64,000 nucleotides of DNA from Wenxinia saemankumensis (GCF_900141735.1 NZ_FQYO01000001.1:496001-560000); one strand, 5' to 3'; counted from the stretch's first letter, positions 25,602 through 35,336 are shown. Notes: generated by a model from the sequence alone, not told the origin. Program-made: numbers and translations.

Positions 25602-27284
25602 ATGTACCAGTATTCCGACTTCGACGAGGCCTTCGTCCGCACCCGCGTCGCGCAGTTCCGCGGCCAGGTGGAGCGGCGGATCGACGGCTCGCTGACCGAG
25701 GACGAGTTCAAGCCGCTGCGGCTGATGAACGGCCTCTACCTGCAGCTGCACGCCTACATGCTGCGGGTCGCCATTCCCTACGGCACGCTGAACGCGCGCC
25801 AGATGCGGCAGCTCGCCATGATCGCCGAGCGCTGGGACAAGGGCTACGGCCATTTCACCACGCGCCAGAACATCCAGTACAACTGGCCCGAGCTTCGGCA
25901 TGTCCCCGACATCCTCGACGCGCTTGCGGATGTCGAGATGCATGCGATCCAGACCAGCGGGAACACGATCCGCAACGTGACGGCGGACCATTTCGCCGGC
26001 GCCGCGGCGGACGAGATCGACGATCCGCGCCCCTATGCCGAGCTGCTGCGGCAATGGTCGACCGACCATCCCGAGTTCCAGTTCCTGCCCCGCAAGTTCA
26101 AGATCGCCGTGACCGGTGCCGAGCATGACCGCGCCGTGACCCGCGCCCACGATATCGGGCTGCGGATGGTGCGGCGCGGGGGCGAGACGGGCTTCGAGGT
26201 GATCGTGGGCGGCGGCCTCGGCCGGACACCGATGATCGGCAAGGTGCTGCGGGACTTCCTCCCCGTCGAGGATCTGCTGCCCTATTGCGAGGCCATCGTC
26301 TCGGTCTGGAACCTGCTCGGCCGGCGCGACAACAAGTACAAGGCGCGGATCAAGATCACCGTGCACGAGCACGGCGTCGACGAGATCTCGCGCCTCGTGG
26401 AGGAGCGGTTCGAGACGGTGAAGGCCGCCTTCGACGGCACCGCGATGGACCTGCTGGAGGGGATCCGCGCCCAGTTCGCGCCCCCCGCCCTGCCCCCCCG
26501 CGGCACCGGCGCCTACGACGCGGCGCGGGACGCCGACCCGGTCTTCCGCGCCTGGGCCGACACGAACCTGACGCCGCACCGGGCGGCCGGCCACGCCATC
26601 GTGTCGATCAGCCTCAAGAAGCACGGCGCGACGCCCGGGGATGCCAGCGCCGAGCAGATGCGGGTCATCGCGGAGCTGGCCGAGCGCTACGGCCATGACG
26701 AGATCCGCATCAGCCACGAGCAGAACGTCATCCTTCCGCATGTCGCGCTGGACGACCTGCCGCAGGTCCATGCCGCGCTGAAGGCGGCCGATCTCGCCAC
26801 CGCGAATATCGGCCTCGTCTCGGACATCATCGCCTGCCCGGGCATGGATTACTGCGCCCTCGCCACGGCGCGGTCGATCCCCATCGCGCAGGAGATCGCC
26901 GAGCGGTTCGAGGCGCTGAAGATCGAGCACGAGGTGGGCCCGCTCAAGATCAAGATCTCGGGCTGCATCAATGCCTGCGGCCACCACCATGTCGGCCATA
27001 TCGGCATCCTCGGCCTCGACCGCGGCGGGGTGGAGACCTACCAGATCACGCTCGGCGGGTCGGGGGCCGAGGATGCGACGATCGGCGAGAAGACCGGCCG
27101 GGGTTTCGGCGCGGAAGAGATCACGGGCGCCATCGAGCGCATCGTCTTCGCCTATCTCGACCTGCGGCAGGGCCGCGAGGAGACGTTCCTCGACGCCTAT
27201 CGCCGGGTCGGGGCGGCACCGTTCAAGGCCGCGCTCTACGCGGCCGACGAGGACGCCAAGAAGGACCGGGCCGATGCCGCTTGA
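25602..27284 (+). CDS. cysI: nitrite/sulfite reductase hemoprotein
   Basis: A 560-residue siroheme/[4Fe-4S] enzyme reducing sulfite to sulfide. It has the two-fold repeat of the family: half one with GYGHFTTRQNIQYNWPEL, half two with DEIRISHEQNVILPHV. The cluster and siroheme ligands are in ACPGMDYCALA (C-x5-C) and SGCINACGHHHVGHIG (C-x3-C). Basic residues for the anion are expected in RNVT and in the FKIKISG-type segments. The cys context argues for assimilatory sulfite rather than nitrite reduction. Electrons probably come from ferredoxin via the fpr gene downstream, since no flavoprotein subunit is present. Confidence 0.93.
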   Translation: MYQYSDFDEAFVRTRVAQFRGQVERRIDGSLTEDEFKPLRLMNGLYLQLHAYMLRVAIPYGTLNARQMRQLAMIAERWDKGYGHFTTRQNIQYNWPELRHVPDILDALADVEMHAIQTSGNTIRNVTADHFAGAAADEIDDPRPYAELLRQWSTDHPEFQFLPRKFKIAVTGAEHDRAVTRAHDIGLRMVRRGGETGFEVIVGGGLGRTPMIGKVLRDFLPVEDLLPYCEAIVSVWNLLGRRDNKYKARIKITVHEHGVDEISRLVEERFETVKAAFDGTAMDLLEGIRAQFAPPALPPRGTGAYDAARDADPVFRAWADTNLTPHRAAGHAIVSISLKKHGATPGDASAEQMRVIAELAERYGHDEIRISHEQNVILPHVALDDLPQVHAALKAADLATANIGLVSDIIACPGMDYCALATARSIPIAQEIAERFEALKIEHEVGPLKIKISGCINACGHHHVGHIGILGLDRGGVETYQITLGGSGAEDATIGEKTGRGFGAEEITGAIERIVFAYLDLRQGREETFLDAYRRVGAAPFKAALYAADEDAKKDRADAA

Positions 27285-27996
27285 CGCCACAACGGCCGAG
27301 ACCCGGGCCGCCGCGCTGAACGCGCGCTACCGGCATCACGGCGCGACCGCGGTGCTGGAGCACGCGCTGCGCGACGCCGATGTGGGGCAGATCGCGCTGG
27401 TCTCGTCCTTTGGGGCGGAATCGGTCGCGCTGCTGCATCTCGTGGCGATGGTCGATCGTTCGGTGCCGGTGATCTTCATCGACACGCGGATGCTCTTCGC
27501 CGAGACGCTGGTCTACCAGCAGGAGCTCGCCGAGCGCCTCAACCTGAGCGACCTGCGGATCATCCGCCCGGGCCGCGAGGCGCTGTTCGCGCGCGACAAC
27601 GAGAACCTGCTGCACCAGCACGACAAGGATGCCTGCTGCACGCTGCGCAAGGTCGAGCCGCTGGCGGGCGCGCTGTCCGGCTTCGACGCATGGATCACGG
27701 GGCGCAAGCGCTACCAGGGGGGCCAGCGGACGGCGCTGGAATTCTTCGAGGCGGCGGACGGGCGGATCAAGGTGAACCCCCTCGCCCACTGGTCGACCGG
27801 CGACGTGGCCGACTACATCGCCGAGAACCGCTTGCCCCGGCACCCGCTGGTCGCGCAGGGCTATCCCTCGATCGGCTGCGCCCCCTGCACCAGCCGCGTG
27901 AAGCCCGGCGAGGATGCCCGCGCCGGCCGCTGGCGCGGCGAGGAGAAGCAGGAATGCGGCATCCATTTCGAGAACGGCCGGATGGTGCGCGGCTGA
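27274..27996 (+). CDS. cysH: phosphoadenylyl/adenylyl-sulfate reductase (APS type)
   Basis: A 240-residue thioredoxin-dependent reductase that releases sulfite from activated sulfate. The PP-loop-like start is ALVSSFGAESVALLHL. Cys121-Cys122 (DACCTLRK) and Cys202-x2-Cys205 (GCAPC) are the four ligands of the [4Fe-4S] cluster found in enzymes that prefer APS. The catalytic ECGIH carries Cys228 near the C-terminus. The start overlaps the end of cysI by 11 bases. No sulfate adenylyltransferase or kinase gene lies in the window. Confidence 0.94.
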   Translation: MPLDATTAETRAAALNARYRHHGATAVLEHALRDADVGQIALVSSFGAESVALLHLVAMVDRSVPVIFIDTRMLFAETLVYQQELAERLNLSDLRIIRPGREALFARDNENLLHQHDKDACCTLRKVEPLAGALSGFDAWITGRKRYQGGQRTALEFFEAADGRIKVNPLAHWSTGDVADYIAENRLPRHPLVAQGYPSIGCAPCTSRVKPGEDARAGRWRGEEKQECGIHFENGRMVRG

Positions 27997-28085
27997 CCCG
28001 ACCGCCGGTCCCGGCCCAGCCGGCCGGATCCGGATATACCCAATCCCTGCGAAGGGGCGAAAGCCGCCCCCCCGAGGAGACCGAG

Positions 28086-28502
28086 ATGAGCGTGATCGTC
28101 ACCGACGCGGGCTTCGGCCCCGACACATGGGAGGCGGGCTTCGTCCCGCTGGACGAGATCGAGGGCGACCCCGCCGCGATGGGGATCGACCTCGCCTCCG
28201 ATACGCCGCCGGCCCGGCTGGCGGAGCTGACCGAGGCCGGCGCGGTCCGGATCGACTTTCCGAGCTTCTCCGACGGGCGCGGCTTCACCCTGGCCCGCCT
28301 CCTGCGGCTCGCCGGCTTCGCCGGACGGCTGCGCGCCCATGGCCATGTCATCGCCGACCAGTACGCGATGGCGCGGCGGTCGGGCTTCGACGAGGTGGAG
28401 ATCCCGGACGACCTCGCCGCCCGCCAGCCCGAGGCGCAATGGCGCGCCCGCGCCGACTGGCAGGCCCACGACTACCAGTCGCGGCTGCGCGCCTCGGCCT
28501 GA
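28086..28502 (+). CDS. DUF934 domain protein of the sulfate-reduction operon
   Basis: A 138-residue protein containing FPSFSDGRGFTLARLLRLAGFAGRLRAHGHVIADQYAMARRSGFDEVE and ending in a YQSRLR motif, which identifies DUF934 (COG3749). The family is consistently encoded next to sulfite reductase and has been proposed to help in sulfite reduction; no reaction is established. It lies about 90 bases behind cysH on the same strand with a GAGGAGA ribosome site. Confidence 0.9.
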   Translation: MSVIVTDAGFGPDTWEAGFVPLDEIEGDPAAMGIDLASDTPPARLAELTEAGAVRIDFPSFSDGRGFTLARLLRLAGFAGRLRAHGHVIADQYAMARRSGFDEVEIPDDLAARQPEAQWRARADWQAHDYQSRLRASA

Positions 28503-28617
28503 CCCCGCCCGGTCCGGCACGACACTCCGCCCCCCGGGGGCGGAGTCGCCCGACCTTTCGCCCGATCCCCCGACCGACTAGAGAAGGGCCGGCCCCGCCG
28601 GGGCCGCGCAACCAGAC

Positions 28618-29454
28618 ATGACAGAGCAACGCCCCGTGACCGAGACTTCCGCCCAGAAGGTGATCCTGCCCGACGCGCAGACCGTCACCGAGGTGCGCCA
28701 CTATACCGACCGCCTCTTCGCCTTCCGCTGCACGCGCCCGCCCTCGCTGCGCTTCCGCTCGGGCGAGTTCGTGATGATCGGGCTGATGGGCGACAACGGC
28801 CGGCCCCTGCTGCGGGCCTATTCCATCGCGTCCCCCTCCTGGGACGACGAGCTCGAATTCTACTCGATCAAGGTGCCGGACGGCCCGCTCACCTCGCGGC
28901 TGCAGCACGTCCAGCCGGGGGACCAGATCATCCTGCGGCCCAAGCCCGTGGGCACGCTGGTCCATGACGCGCTGCTGCCGGGCAGGCGGCTGTGGCTGTT
29001 CTCGACCGGGACGGGGTTCGCGCCCTTCGCCTCGCTGATCCGCGATCCCGAGACCTTCGAGAAGTTCGACGAGATCATCGTGACGCATACCTGCCGCGAC
29101 GTGGCCGAGCTGACCTATTCCCGCGAGATCGTCGAGGCGGTGAAATCGGACGAGATGCTGGGCGAGCTGCTGGGCGCGGACAACCTCGCCAAGCTGCGCT
29201 ACTACCCGACCACCACCCGCGAGCAGAGCCCGAAGATGGGCCGGATCACCCATCTGATCGAGAGCGGCGAGGTCTTCTCCGATCTCGGCGTGCCGCCGCT
29301 CGACCCGGCGGTCGACCGGGGAATGGTCTGCGGCAGCCTCGCCTTCAACCTCGACATCAAGGCGCTGCTCGAAGGGGCCGGCCTGCGCGAGGGCGCCAAT
29401 TCCGAGCCGGCGGAATTCGTCATCGAGAAGGCCTTCGTCGGCGAAGGCGTCTGA
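28618..29454 (+). CDS. fpr: ferredoxin--NADP(+) reductase
   Basis: A 278-residue FAD enzyme moving electrons between NADPH and ferredoxin or flavodoxin. FAD-binding motifs are RAYSIASPSWDDELEFYSIKVPDG and GPLTSRLQHVQPGD; the NADP domain has LFSTGTGFAPFASLIRDPETFEKFDEIIVTHTCR and MVCGSLAFNLDIKALLEG. The C-terminus EFVIEKAFVGEGV has the bacterial Fpr-type extension. Following the cys genes on the same strand, it is the likely electron source for sulfite reduction, though it may also serve other pathways. Confidence 0.94.
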   Translation: MTEQRPVTETSAQKVILPDAQTVTEVRHYTDRLFAFRCTRPPSLRFRSGEFVMIGLMGDNGRPLLRAYSIASPSWDDELEFYSIKVPDGPLTSRLQHVQPGDQIILRPKPVGTLVHDALLPGRRLWLFSTGTGFAPFASLIRDPETFEKFDEIIVTHTCRDVAELTYSREIVEAVKSDEMLGELLGADNLAKLRYYPTTTREQSPKMGRITHLIESGEVFSDLGVPPLDPAVDRGMVCGSLAFNLDIKALLEGAGLREGANSEPAEFVIEKAFVGEGV

Positions 29455-29506
29455 TCCGGTCCGGCGGCGGGGCCCCGGCCCCGCCCCGTCCCTCCGCCCG
29501 GTGGAC

Positions 29507-30040
29507 TCAGATCTCCAGCGCGGCGCGGATATCCTGCTGGACCGCCTCCTGGAGGGCGGCATTCTGCTCCGCCCCCTCGATGCGGCCGATCAGGTCGGCC
29601 TGCGCTTCGGCATCGAGATCGCTCTCGCGCACCAGCGCGATCAGCTCGGCCGCGTCGAAATTGCCCGGACGGACCGCCTCCTGCGGGGTCATGCGGGCGA
29701 TGGGGCCCACCTCGGCCGCGTCGGGCGCAGCGCCCACTTCCTCGGTCGCCGCGCTGTCGACGTCGGAGGGGGCGTCGGGGGCGGTCACGTTCGCCGCGAC
29801 TGGTCCTTCCTCCCCGGCGGATCCGTCCGCCGCCGCCGCTCCGGCCGCCTCGTCCCCTGCTGCGTCCAGCACCGCCTCGCCCGTCGTTTCGGCGGTGTCG
29901 CCGACCACCTCCGCCGCCGTGGCGACATCCTCGGCGGCCTGGGTGCCGGCCTGTTCGACATCCGCCGAGCCGGAGGCCCAGACCCACCACCCGGCGAGGG
30001 CGATCAGGACGGCGACGAGGGCGAGGATGACGGAACGCAT
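29507..30040 (-). CDS. membrane-anchored acidic Ala-rich protein, unknown function
   Basis: A 177-residue protein with an N-terminal transmembrane segment or uncleaved signal (SVILALVAVLIALAGWWVWA). A low-complexity Ala/Glu/Asp/Gly region (residues 25-110) follows, then a more ordered helical end (FDAAELIALVRESDLDAEAQADLIGRIEGAEQNAALQEAVQQDIRAALEI). The low-complexity part resembles the linker of the OmpA-like protein encoded 1.3 kb away. I do not recognise the family. It is convergent with fpr and divergent from infC. Confidence 0.65.
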   Translation of the reverse strand: MRSVILALVAVLIALAGWWVWASGSADVEQAGTQAAEDVATAAEVVGDTAETTGEAVLDAAGDEAAGAAAADGSAGEEGPVAANVTAPDAPSDVDSAATEEVGAAPDAAEVGPIARMTPQEAVRPGNFDAAELIALVRESDLDAEAQADLIGRIEGAEQNAALQEAVQQDIRAALEI

Positions 30041-30161
30041 GGGAATGTCCTTTGCCTTGGAGGGCCGGCATGGCGCGGGCCCGGGTATCGGTCCGGGGAG
30101 GGTGCGGCCCGGATCCGGCCGCCCGCGCCCCTTTTCCAGCGCCTGATGCGTCGTATCCCGC

Positions 30162-30190
30162 TTGAAGAAAAGCCCGATCGCGCCTATTTT
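30162..30190 (+). promoter_or_regulatory. promoter of infC
   Basis: TTGAAG and TATTTT are separated by exactly 17 bases, an unusually good sigma-70 pair for this GC-rich sequence. Transcription would start near 30197, giving a leader of about 30 bases before the AUA start. Confidence 0.65.
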
Positions 30191-30228
30191 TCACGCCTGA
30201 CCATCCATGGCACGAAAGGATTCACGCC

Positions 30229-30771
30229 ATAGCCCGCAGACCTCACAACGCCCCGCCGGTGCGCGACACCGGCCCCCGGGTCAACGACCGCGTTCGCGCC
30301 ACCGAAATCCGCCTGATCGGCCCCGACGGACAGAATGTCGGCGTCGTGTCGCCGGACAAGGCGCTGGCGGCCGCCGAGCAGCTCGGCCTCGACCTCGTGG
30401 AGATCTCGCCCAACGCGAAGCCGCCCGTGTGCAAGATCATGGATTACGGCAAGTACAAGTACGAGACCCAGAAGAAGGAGGCCGAGGCACGCAAGAACCA
30501 GAAGGTCATGGAGATCAAGGAGGTCAAGTTCCGGCCGAACACCGATACCCATGACTACGACGTCAAGATGAAGAACGTGTACAAGTTCCTCGAGAATGGC
30601 GACAAGGTGAAGGTGACGCTCCGCTTCCGGGGCCGCGAGATGGCGCACCAGGATCTGGGCCGCAACCTGCTGGAGCGCGTGGCCGAGGATGTGAGCGAGC
30701 TCGGCAAGGTCGAGAACATGCCCAAGATGGAAGGGCGTCAGATGGTGATGATGATCGGCCCGCAGAAGTAA
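30229..30771 (+). CDS. infC: translation initiation factor IF-3, apparent AUA start
   Basis: A 180-residue factor that binds the 30S subunit and checks start codons. The N-domain reads [33 protein letters not shown], the linker is Lys-rich ([17 protein letters not shown]), and the C-domain has [16 protein letters not shown] and [18 protein letters not shown]. The conserved [10 protein letters not shown]-terminus lies upstream of the only in-frame GTG (30259) and begins directly after an ATA codon. GAAAGGA stands eight bases before that ATA. Other bacterial infC genes use rare starts (AUU in E. coli) so that IF-3 represses its own translation. If the GTG were used, the protein would be 170 residues. 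Confidence 0.93.
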   Translation: MARRPHNAPPVRDTGPRVNDRVRATEIRLIGPDGQNVGVVSPDKALAAAEQLGLDLVEISPNAKPPVCKIMDYGKYKYETQKKEAEARKNQKVMEIKEVKFRPNTDTHDYDVKMKNVYKFLENGDKVKVTLRFRGREMAHQDLGRNLLERVAEDVSELGKVENMPKMEGRQMVMMIGPQK

Positions 30772-30799
30772 CGCGCGTCCATCACCCCCACGACCCGCG

Positions 30800-30824
30800 G
30801 GCCGCCCTTCGAGGCGGCCTGTTT
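30800..30824 (+). terminator. terminator after infC
   Basis: Arms GGCCGCC and GGCGGCC with a six-base gap, followed by TGTTT, starting 29 bases after the infC stop. The T-run is short, so termination may be partial. Confidence 0.5.
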
Positions 30825-31270
30825 CGTTCTCAAGGGGTCGGGCCGGTCCGCGGATCCCGGGAGTGTGGCGGCGGTCGATCCGCCCCCCTCCGACGCTGGC
30901 GCCGCCTGCCCTGCGTCGTGGCGTCCCGGGATCCGTGGGACGGATGCGGATCCGGGAAGGGCGGCGCTTCGGATACATCCAGGATCACGCCCCATGCCGG
31001 GGCCCGTCATCGCTTCGCCGACCTGCCGCCGGGAGTCTCGGCATCGACCGGTCCGCCTGCGACCCCACCGCGATGGGCCGGGCCCGCGGGCGAGAGATGA
31101 TCAACGCGCAGCGCCGCATTTCGCACCGAGGGATGCCGACCGACGGCACCGGCCGGATCCGATGGCCGGCGCGCCGTCGGGGTCCCTCGCAGACCCGGCT
31201 TCCCCACTGTCGGCGGCCAGGGGAACGGGCCCGGGGCTGCGTCCCTCCCAGTCCCCCCCCCCGGCAAGAC
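30825..31270. other. non-coding region between two terminators
   Basis: About 445 bases between convergent infC and the OmpA-like gene. Open frames exist on both strands but have Arg/Pro-dominated composition and no ribosome sites. I see no tRNA, repeat or promoter that I would defend. Confidence 0.45.
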
Positions 31271-31297
31271 AAAAGGGGGCGGACGGGCCGCCCCCTT
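31271..31297 (-). terminator. strong intrinsic terminator of the OmpA-like gene
   Basis: On the minus strand the ten-base arms AAGGGGGCGG and CCGCCCCCTT enclose five bases and are followed by T residues. It sits 24 bases after the stop of the minus-strand gene. Confidence 0.8.
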
Positions 31298-31320
31298 CCA
31301 TTCCGGGCCCGTGCCGAGCG

Positions 31321-33498
31321 TCAGGCGCCGCGCAGGAGCTCGGTGATGTTGCGGACCGAAGCGCGCCGGTTCTCGCGGATGTCGCCCTCTTGCGGAACGA
31401 GCAGATCGCTCTCGCCGTAGCCCTGCGTGATCAGGTTCTCGGGCGGGATGCCGAAGAACTGGGTCAGGGCGAGGGCCACGGTCTCGGCCCGGCGGTCGGA
31501 CAGGTTCAGGTTGTAGGCCGCGTCGCCCACCGTGTCGGTATGCCCCTCGACGAGGAAGACCTGGGTCGGATCCTGGTCGATGATCGAGGCGATGGCCTGG
31601 CCGAGGCCGACCAGCGCGTCGGCCTGCGCCGGATCGATCGCGGCCGAGCCGGTCGCGAAGGTCAGGTTGTCGAGCGCGACGTCGGGCGCCAGTGCGCGGA
31701 CCTGCTTGTATTCGCGGATCTGGGCGAGGCTGAAGGTCCGGTCGGGCTGTACCGCCAGACGGGCGAGCAGCGCGTTGCGGATCGCCTGCTCGTCCGACGT
31801 GGACAGCTGGGCCTGCGCCTCCTGCTGGGGCGCGGCGGGTAGGGCGGAAACCTCGACCGGCTGCACCTCGACCGTGTCGTCGAAGAGCTGGTACTCGGTC
31901 CCGTCCACCGCGATCAGCGTCCGGCGCAGCACCGTGCCGTCGGCCGCGCGGATCGTCACGACCTGGCTGCCATCCTCGCGCGTGATGAAACTCCGGGTGG
32001 ACCCGTCGTCGAAGGTCTCGGTCCGCACGTCCGATCCCGCCTGCCGCAGCAGCACGTCGTCGTTCTTGAGCACGCGGAGGCCCCGATCGGTGTCGAGCAC
32101 GACCCGGTCGCCGGTGTTCGAGACGACGCGGTTGCCGTTGTTCAGTACCGCGCCGACGGCGACCGCGCCGAGGCCGACCAGCAGCGCGCGCTGGAAGTTC
32201 GACATTCCGCCGTCGTCATCGTCTCCGGCCTCTGCGTCGTCCGTGACGTCCTCGTTCGCGGCGGTGTCGAAATCCTCTTCGGCGGTGCGCACGTCCTCGG
32301 CTTCGACCGTCTCGGTCTCGACCTCGGCCTCGGCCGGGGCATCCGCCGCGCCTGCGGCCGCGGCGGCGGACGGGGTATCGGTCTCGGCCGGCAGCCCCAG
32401 CTCCTCGCGCAGCTGTTCGAGCACCTCCGCGGCCTGCCCGTCGGTCTCGGCACGCGCGAAGTCGCGGAAGGCGGGGTAGTCCTCGACCACGGTTCCGTCG
32501 GCGAGCACACAAGGCACCGTCGGCGAGTCGATCGAGCAGGTCGGAAGGTCCGCGGCCGGTTCGCCTTCTCCGGGTTCCGCGACATCCGTCCCTTCCGGCG
32601 GGGTCGATGTCTCGGCCGTGGTATCCTCTTCGATATCCGTCACCGCATCTTCGGCCGAAGCGGTCTCACCCTCGGGGGTTTCCGTTTCGGGGGCCGTCGT
32701 CCCATCGTCTGCCGCGGCCTGATCCTCGAGAGCCTGCTGGATATCCTCCTCCGTCAGCTCGCCGTTCTCGGCGGGCGCTTGGGCCGTCTCTTCCGGGGCG
32801 GGCGCGACATCCTCGACCGGAGCGTCAGCCGCTTCTTCCGGAGCAGGCGCGGGATCCTCGACCGGGGCATCGGCCGTCTCTTCCGGAGCAGGCGCGGGAT
32901 CCTCGACCGGGGCATCGGCCGTCTCTTCCGGGGCGGGCGCGACATCCTCGACCGGGGCGTCAGCCGTCTCTTCCGAGGCGGGCGCGGGATCCTCGACCGG
33001 GGCGTCAGCCGTCTCTTCCGGGGCGGGGGCGACATCCTCGACCGGGGCATCGGCCGTCTCTTCCGGGGCGGGCGCGACATCCTCGACCGGGGCATCGGCC
33101 GTATCATCCGGCGCATCGGCCGTCTGTTCCGGCGCCTCGTCCTCGGCAGGAGTCCCGGCGGTATCGGCCGGGACCTCGTCGGTGGTTCCGGGTTCGCCGT
33201 CTGTCGAGAGAATGCCGGCGAGCATGTCCCGCATGTCCTCCGGGACGGTGCCCTCGTTGGCGACGATCGTGGCGATCACGTCGTCGGGGGACGCGATCCC
33301 CTCCTCCTGGAGCAGGGCGCGCACATCGTCCAGATCCTCGAGGACATCGCCCTGCGGAAGCGCGCAGGGCAGTTCGAACACCTCCAGCGAACAGACGGGT
33401 GCGTCGCCGGAAGGGGCGCTTTCCTGCGCGAAGGCCGGTATGGGTGTCGTGACCGCCAACGCGAGGGCCGCGGTCGATTTCATCAGCGTCTTCATCAT
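31321..33498 (-). CDS. OmpA family outer-membrane/peptidoglycan protein with acidic repeat linker
   Basis: About 725 residues. A signal peptide (cut after PAFA) is followed by a domain with a few Cys ([18 protein letters not shown]; a related copy [21 protein letters not shown] lies further on). An acidic Pro/Ala/Glu linker contains seven 15-residue repeats, and a hydrophobic, Gly-rich segment ([16 protein letters not shown]) comes mid-protein. The C-terminal OmpA domain has [24 protein letters not shown] and [15 protein letters not shown], the peptidoglycan-binding motifs. Of three early ATGs, I chose the fourth codon of the longest frame because AAGGA then lies nine bases upstream instead of abutting the start. 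The repeats probably form an extended periplasmic spacer. Confidence 0.85.
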   Translation of the reverse strand: MMKTLMKSTAALALAVTTPIPAFAQESAPSGDAPVCSLEVFELPCALPQGDVLEDLDDVRALLQEEGIASPDDVIATIVANEGTVPEDMRDMLAGILSTDGEPGTTDEVPADTAGTPAEDEAPEQTADAPDDTADAPVEDVAPAPEETADAPVEDVAPAPEETADAPVEDPAPASEETADAPVEDVAPAPEETADAPVEDPAPAPEETADAPVEDPAPAPEEAADAPVEDVAPAPEETAQAPAENGELTEEDIQQALEDQAAADDGTTAPETETPEGETASAEDAVTDIEEDTTAETSTPPEGTDVAEPGEGEPAADLPTCSIDSPTVPCVLADGTVVEDYPAFRDFARAETDGQAAEVLEQLREELGLPAETDTPSAAAAAGAADAPAEAEVETETVEAEDVRTAEEDFDTAANEDVTDDAEAGDDDDGGMSNFQRALLVGLGAVAVGAVLNNGNRVVSNTGDRVVLDTDRGLRVLKNDDVLLRQAGSDVRTETFDDGSTRSFITREDGSQVVTIRAADGTVLRRTLIAVDGTEYQLFDDTVEVQPVEVSALPAAPQQEAQAQLSTSDEQAIRNALLARLAVQPDRTFSLAQIREYKQVRALAPDVALDNLTFATGSAAIDPAQADALVGLGQAIASIIDQDPTQVFLVEGHTDTVGDAAYNLNLSDRRAETVALALTQFFGIPPENLITQGYGESDLLVPQEGDIRENRRASVRNITELLRGA
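32779..33093 (-). repeat. seven in-frame 45-bp repeats in the OmpA-like gene
   Basis: Each unit encodes APVED[V/P]APA[P/S]EETAD (15 residues). Differences are mostly V/P at position 6 plus single changes in units 3, 6 and 7. Near identity at the DNA level implies recent expansion by slippage or recombination. Confidence 0.92.
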
Positions 33499-33680
33499 CG
33501 ATGTCATTCCTTCGGAACGGATCCGTGCTCCCAGTCGGAAAACCGAACGCGCAGCGGGAAGGTTTGGCTCCGCCGGATGCCCCGAGGACAGGCGCGCCGG
33601 TTTTGAAACCCGGGTCGTTTCTCCCTACATCCGGGGAGAAGGGTCGCGACGCGGCCCGCCTGCTACAGGGAGTACGAGAC

Positions 33681-34187
33681 ATGACAGACCGCGCCGTTCT
33701 CGCCGGGGGCTGCTTCTGGGGAATGCAGGACCTGATCCGCAAGCTGCCGGGGGTCGAGAGGACCCGCGTCGGCTATACGGGGGGCGACGTTCCGAACGCG
33801 ACCTACCGGAACCACGGCACCCATGCCGAGGGGATCGAGATCCTCTACGATCCCGAGCGGATCAGCTATCGCCGGTTGCTGGAATTCTTCTTCCAGATCC
33901 ATGACCCGACCACGCCGAACCGGCAGGGCAACGACCGGGGTATGTCCTACCGTTCGGCCATCTACTACGTGGGCGACGAACAGAAGCGCGTCGCCGAAGA
34001 GACGATCGCCGACGTGAACGCCTCGGGCCTCTGGCCGGGCAAGGTCGTGACCGAGGTGGAGCCTGTCGGCGATTTCTGGGAGGCCGAGCCCGAGCACCAG
34101 GATTACCTCGAGCGGATCCCCAACGGGTATACCTGCCACTTCCCCCGCCCCGACTGGGTGCTGCCGCGTCGCGAAGCGGCCGAGTAG
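33681..34187 (+). CDS. msrA: peptide-methionine (S)-S-oxide reductase MsrA
   Basis: A 168-residue enzyme repairing oxidised methionine. The catalytic [11 protein letters not shown] motif is at residues 9-19 (active Cys about 11), followed by GYTGG and NPTYR-type [16 protein letters not shown] and the [27 protein letters not shown] block. The start was set at [14 protein letters not shown]; a longer frame extends into the divergent promoter region. A resolving Cys is probably the one in [10 protein letters not shown]. It is divergent from the OmpA-like gene. Confidence 0.95.
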   Translation: MTDRAVLAGGCFWGMQDLIRKLPGVERTRVGYTGGDVPNATYRNHGTHAEGIEILYDPERISYRRLLEFFFQIHDPTTPNRQGNDRGMSYRSAIYYVGDEQKRVAEETIADVNASGLWPGKVVTEVEPVGDFWEAEPEHQDYLERIPNGYTCHFPRPDWVLPRREAAE

Positions 34188-34365
34188 AGGCGGGCCGGGA
34201 CGGATCCGCCGGGGCGGTCCCGTCCCGGCGGTCGCGGCAAGGGGGCGGCTTTTCCGCCCCCTGCCCCCCCGCTCCGGCGGGCCCCGGATGGCCTGCCCCC
34301 CCTTCCTCCCCCCCTTGTCCCCCGCGTCCCCTCCGGGCAGCCTGTTTGCGCAGGAGGATGCCGCG

Positions 34366-35286
34366 ATGGACACGTTCGAGACCGACCTCGCCCAGGAACC
34401 CGAGCGCCTGATCGACGAGCGCTTTCCCGACCCGCGGGGCGGGACCTACTGGCCGCATCTCGTCTACGCGCGGCCGGACGGGGCGCGGCCGCTGATGCTG
34501 GATCTGCGGGTGCCGGAGGGGGCGGCGGCCCGCCCGCTCGTCGTCTACATCCACGGGGGCGGCTGGCGGATCGGCACGCCGAAATACGACAACCCGACGC
34601 TCCGCCGCATCGACGCGCCGGGACGGCTTCACGCGGCGGGCTTCGCCGTGGCCCGGATCTCGTACCGGCTGTCGGGCGAGGCGACCTGGCCCGTCCCCCT
34701 CCACGATTGCAAGGCGGCGATCCGCTGGCTGCGGGCGCGGGCCGACACGTTCGGCGTCGATCCCCGGCGGGTGGCGGTGATGGGCGAGAGCGCCGGCGGC
34801 CACCTCGCCGCGATGGTCGCGCTGACCGGCGACGACCCGGAGATGGAGGGCGCGGTGGGCGAGACCGGCGGCTCGACCCGCGTCGCGGCAGCGGTGAACT
34901 GGTACGGCGTCACCGATCTGTGGTCGATCGGCGAGCGACGCGAGCCGCCGCCGGACGGCGCGCCGCGGATGGAGGAGGCGCTGATCGGCGGCCCCCGCGC
35001 CGCCAATCGGACAGCGTTGGAGGCCGCCTCGCCGGTCCGCACCGTCGGCGCGGCGGCCCCGCCCTTCCTCCACCAGCACGGGGATGCCGACCGCATCGTG
35101 CCCCATTCCCAGGCGGAGGCGCTGCACGCGGCGCTGAAGGAAGCCGGGCACGACACGATCCTGGACCTCGTTCCCGGGGCCGATCACTGCTTCTGGGGGG
35201 CGGCTCCGGCCGACCGGGACGGCGGGATCATGGACCGGGCCATCGCCTTCCTCGGCGCGCATCTCGGCCACGCCGCGCCGGGCTGA
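34366..35286 (+). CDS. alpha/beta hydrolase (esterase/HSL-type)
   Basis: A 306-residue hydrolase. The oxyanion-hole motif YIHGGGW, the nucleophile elbow GESAGG (Ser), the acid residue in GDADRIVPHS and the catalytic His in GADHCFWG complete the triad, as in hormone-sensitive-lipase-type or kynurenine-formamidase-like esterases. An AGGAGG ribosome site eight bases before the chosen ATG decides the start. It is followed 50 bases later by the LacI-type regulator on the same strand, so it may deacylate a carbohydrate used by the downstream operon; that is inference. Confidence 0.88.
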   Translation: MDTFETDLAQEPERLIDERFPDPRGGTYWPHLVYARPDGARPLMLDLRVPEGAAARPLVVYIHGGGWRIGTPKYDNPTLRRIDAPGRLHAAGFAVARISYRLSGEATWPVPLHDCKAAIRWLRARADTFGVDPRRVAVMGESAGGHLAAMVALTGDDPEMEGAVGETGGSTRVAAAVNWYGVTDLWSIGERREPPPDGAPRMEEALIGGPRAANRTALEAASPVRTVGAAAPPFLHQHGDADRIVPHSQAEALHAALKEAGHDTILDLVPGADHCFWGAAPADRDGGIMDRAIAFLGAHLGHAAPG

Positions 35287-35336
35287 GCGCCCATGGGCGT
35301 TGCGCTGTCCGCGCCCCGCATGCCACAGAGTCCCCC

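Noticed and set aside
25602-27284. Assimilatory nitrite reductase instead of sulfite reductase
   Set aside because: The hemoprotein families are similar, but the neighbours cysG, APS-type cysH, DUF2849 and DUF934 all point to sulfite.
30863-31842. Open frames of up to 325 codons between infC and the OmpA-like gene
   Set aside because: Arg/Pro/Ala-rich composition, no ribosome sites, and they run antisense through the OmpA domain and across a strong terminator.
32779-33093. The 45-bp repeats as a CRISPR or satellite array
   Set aside because: They are in frame, encode a regular 15-residue unit and lie inside a complete OmpA-family gene.
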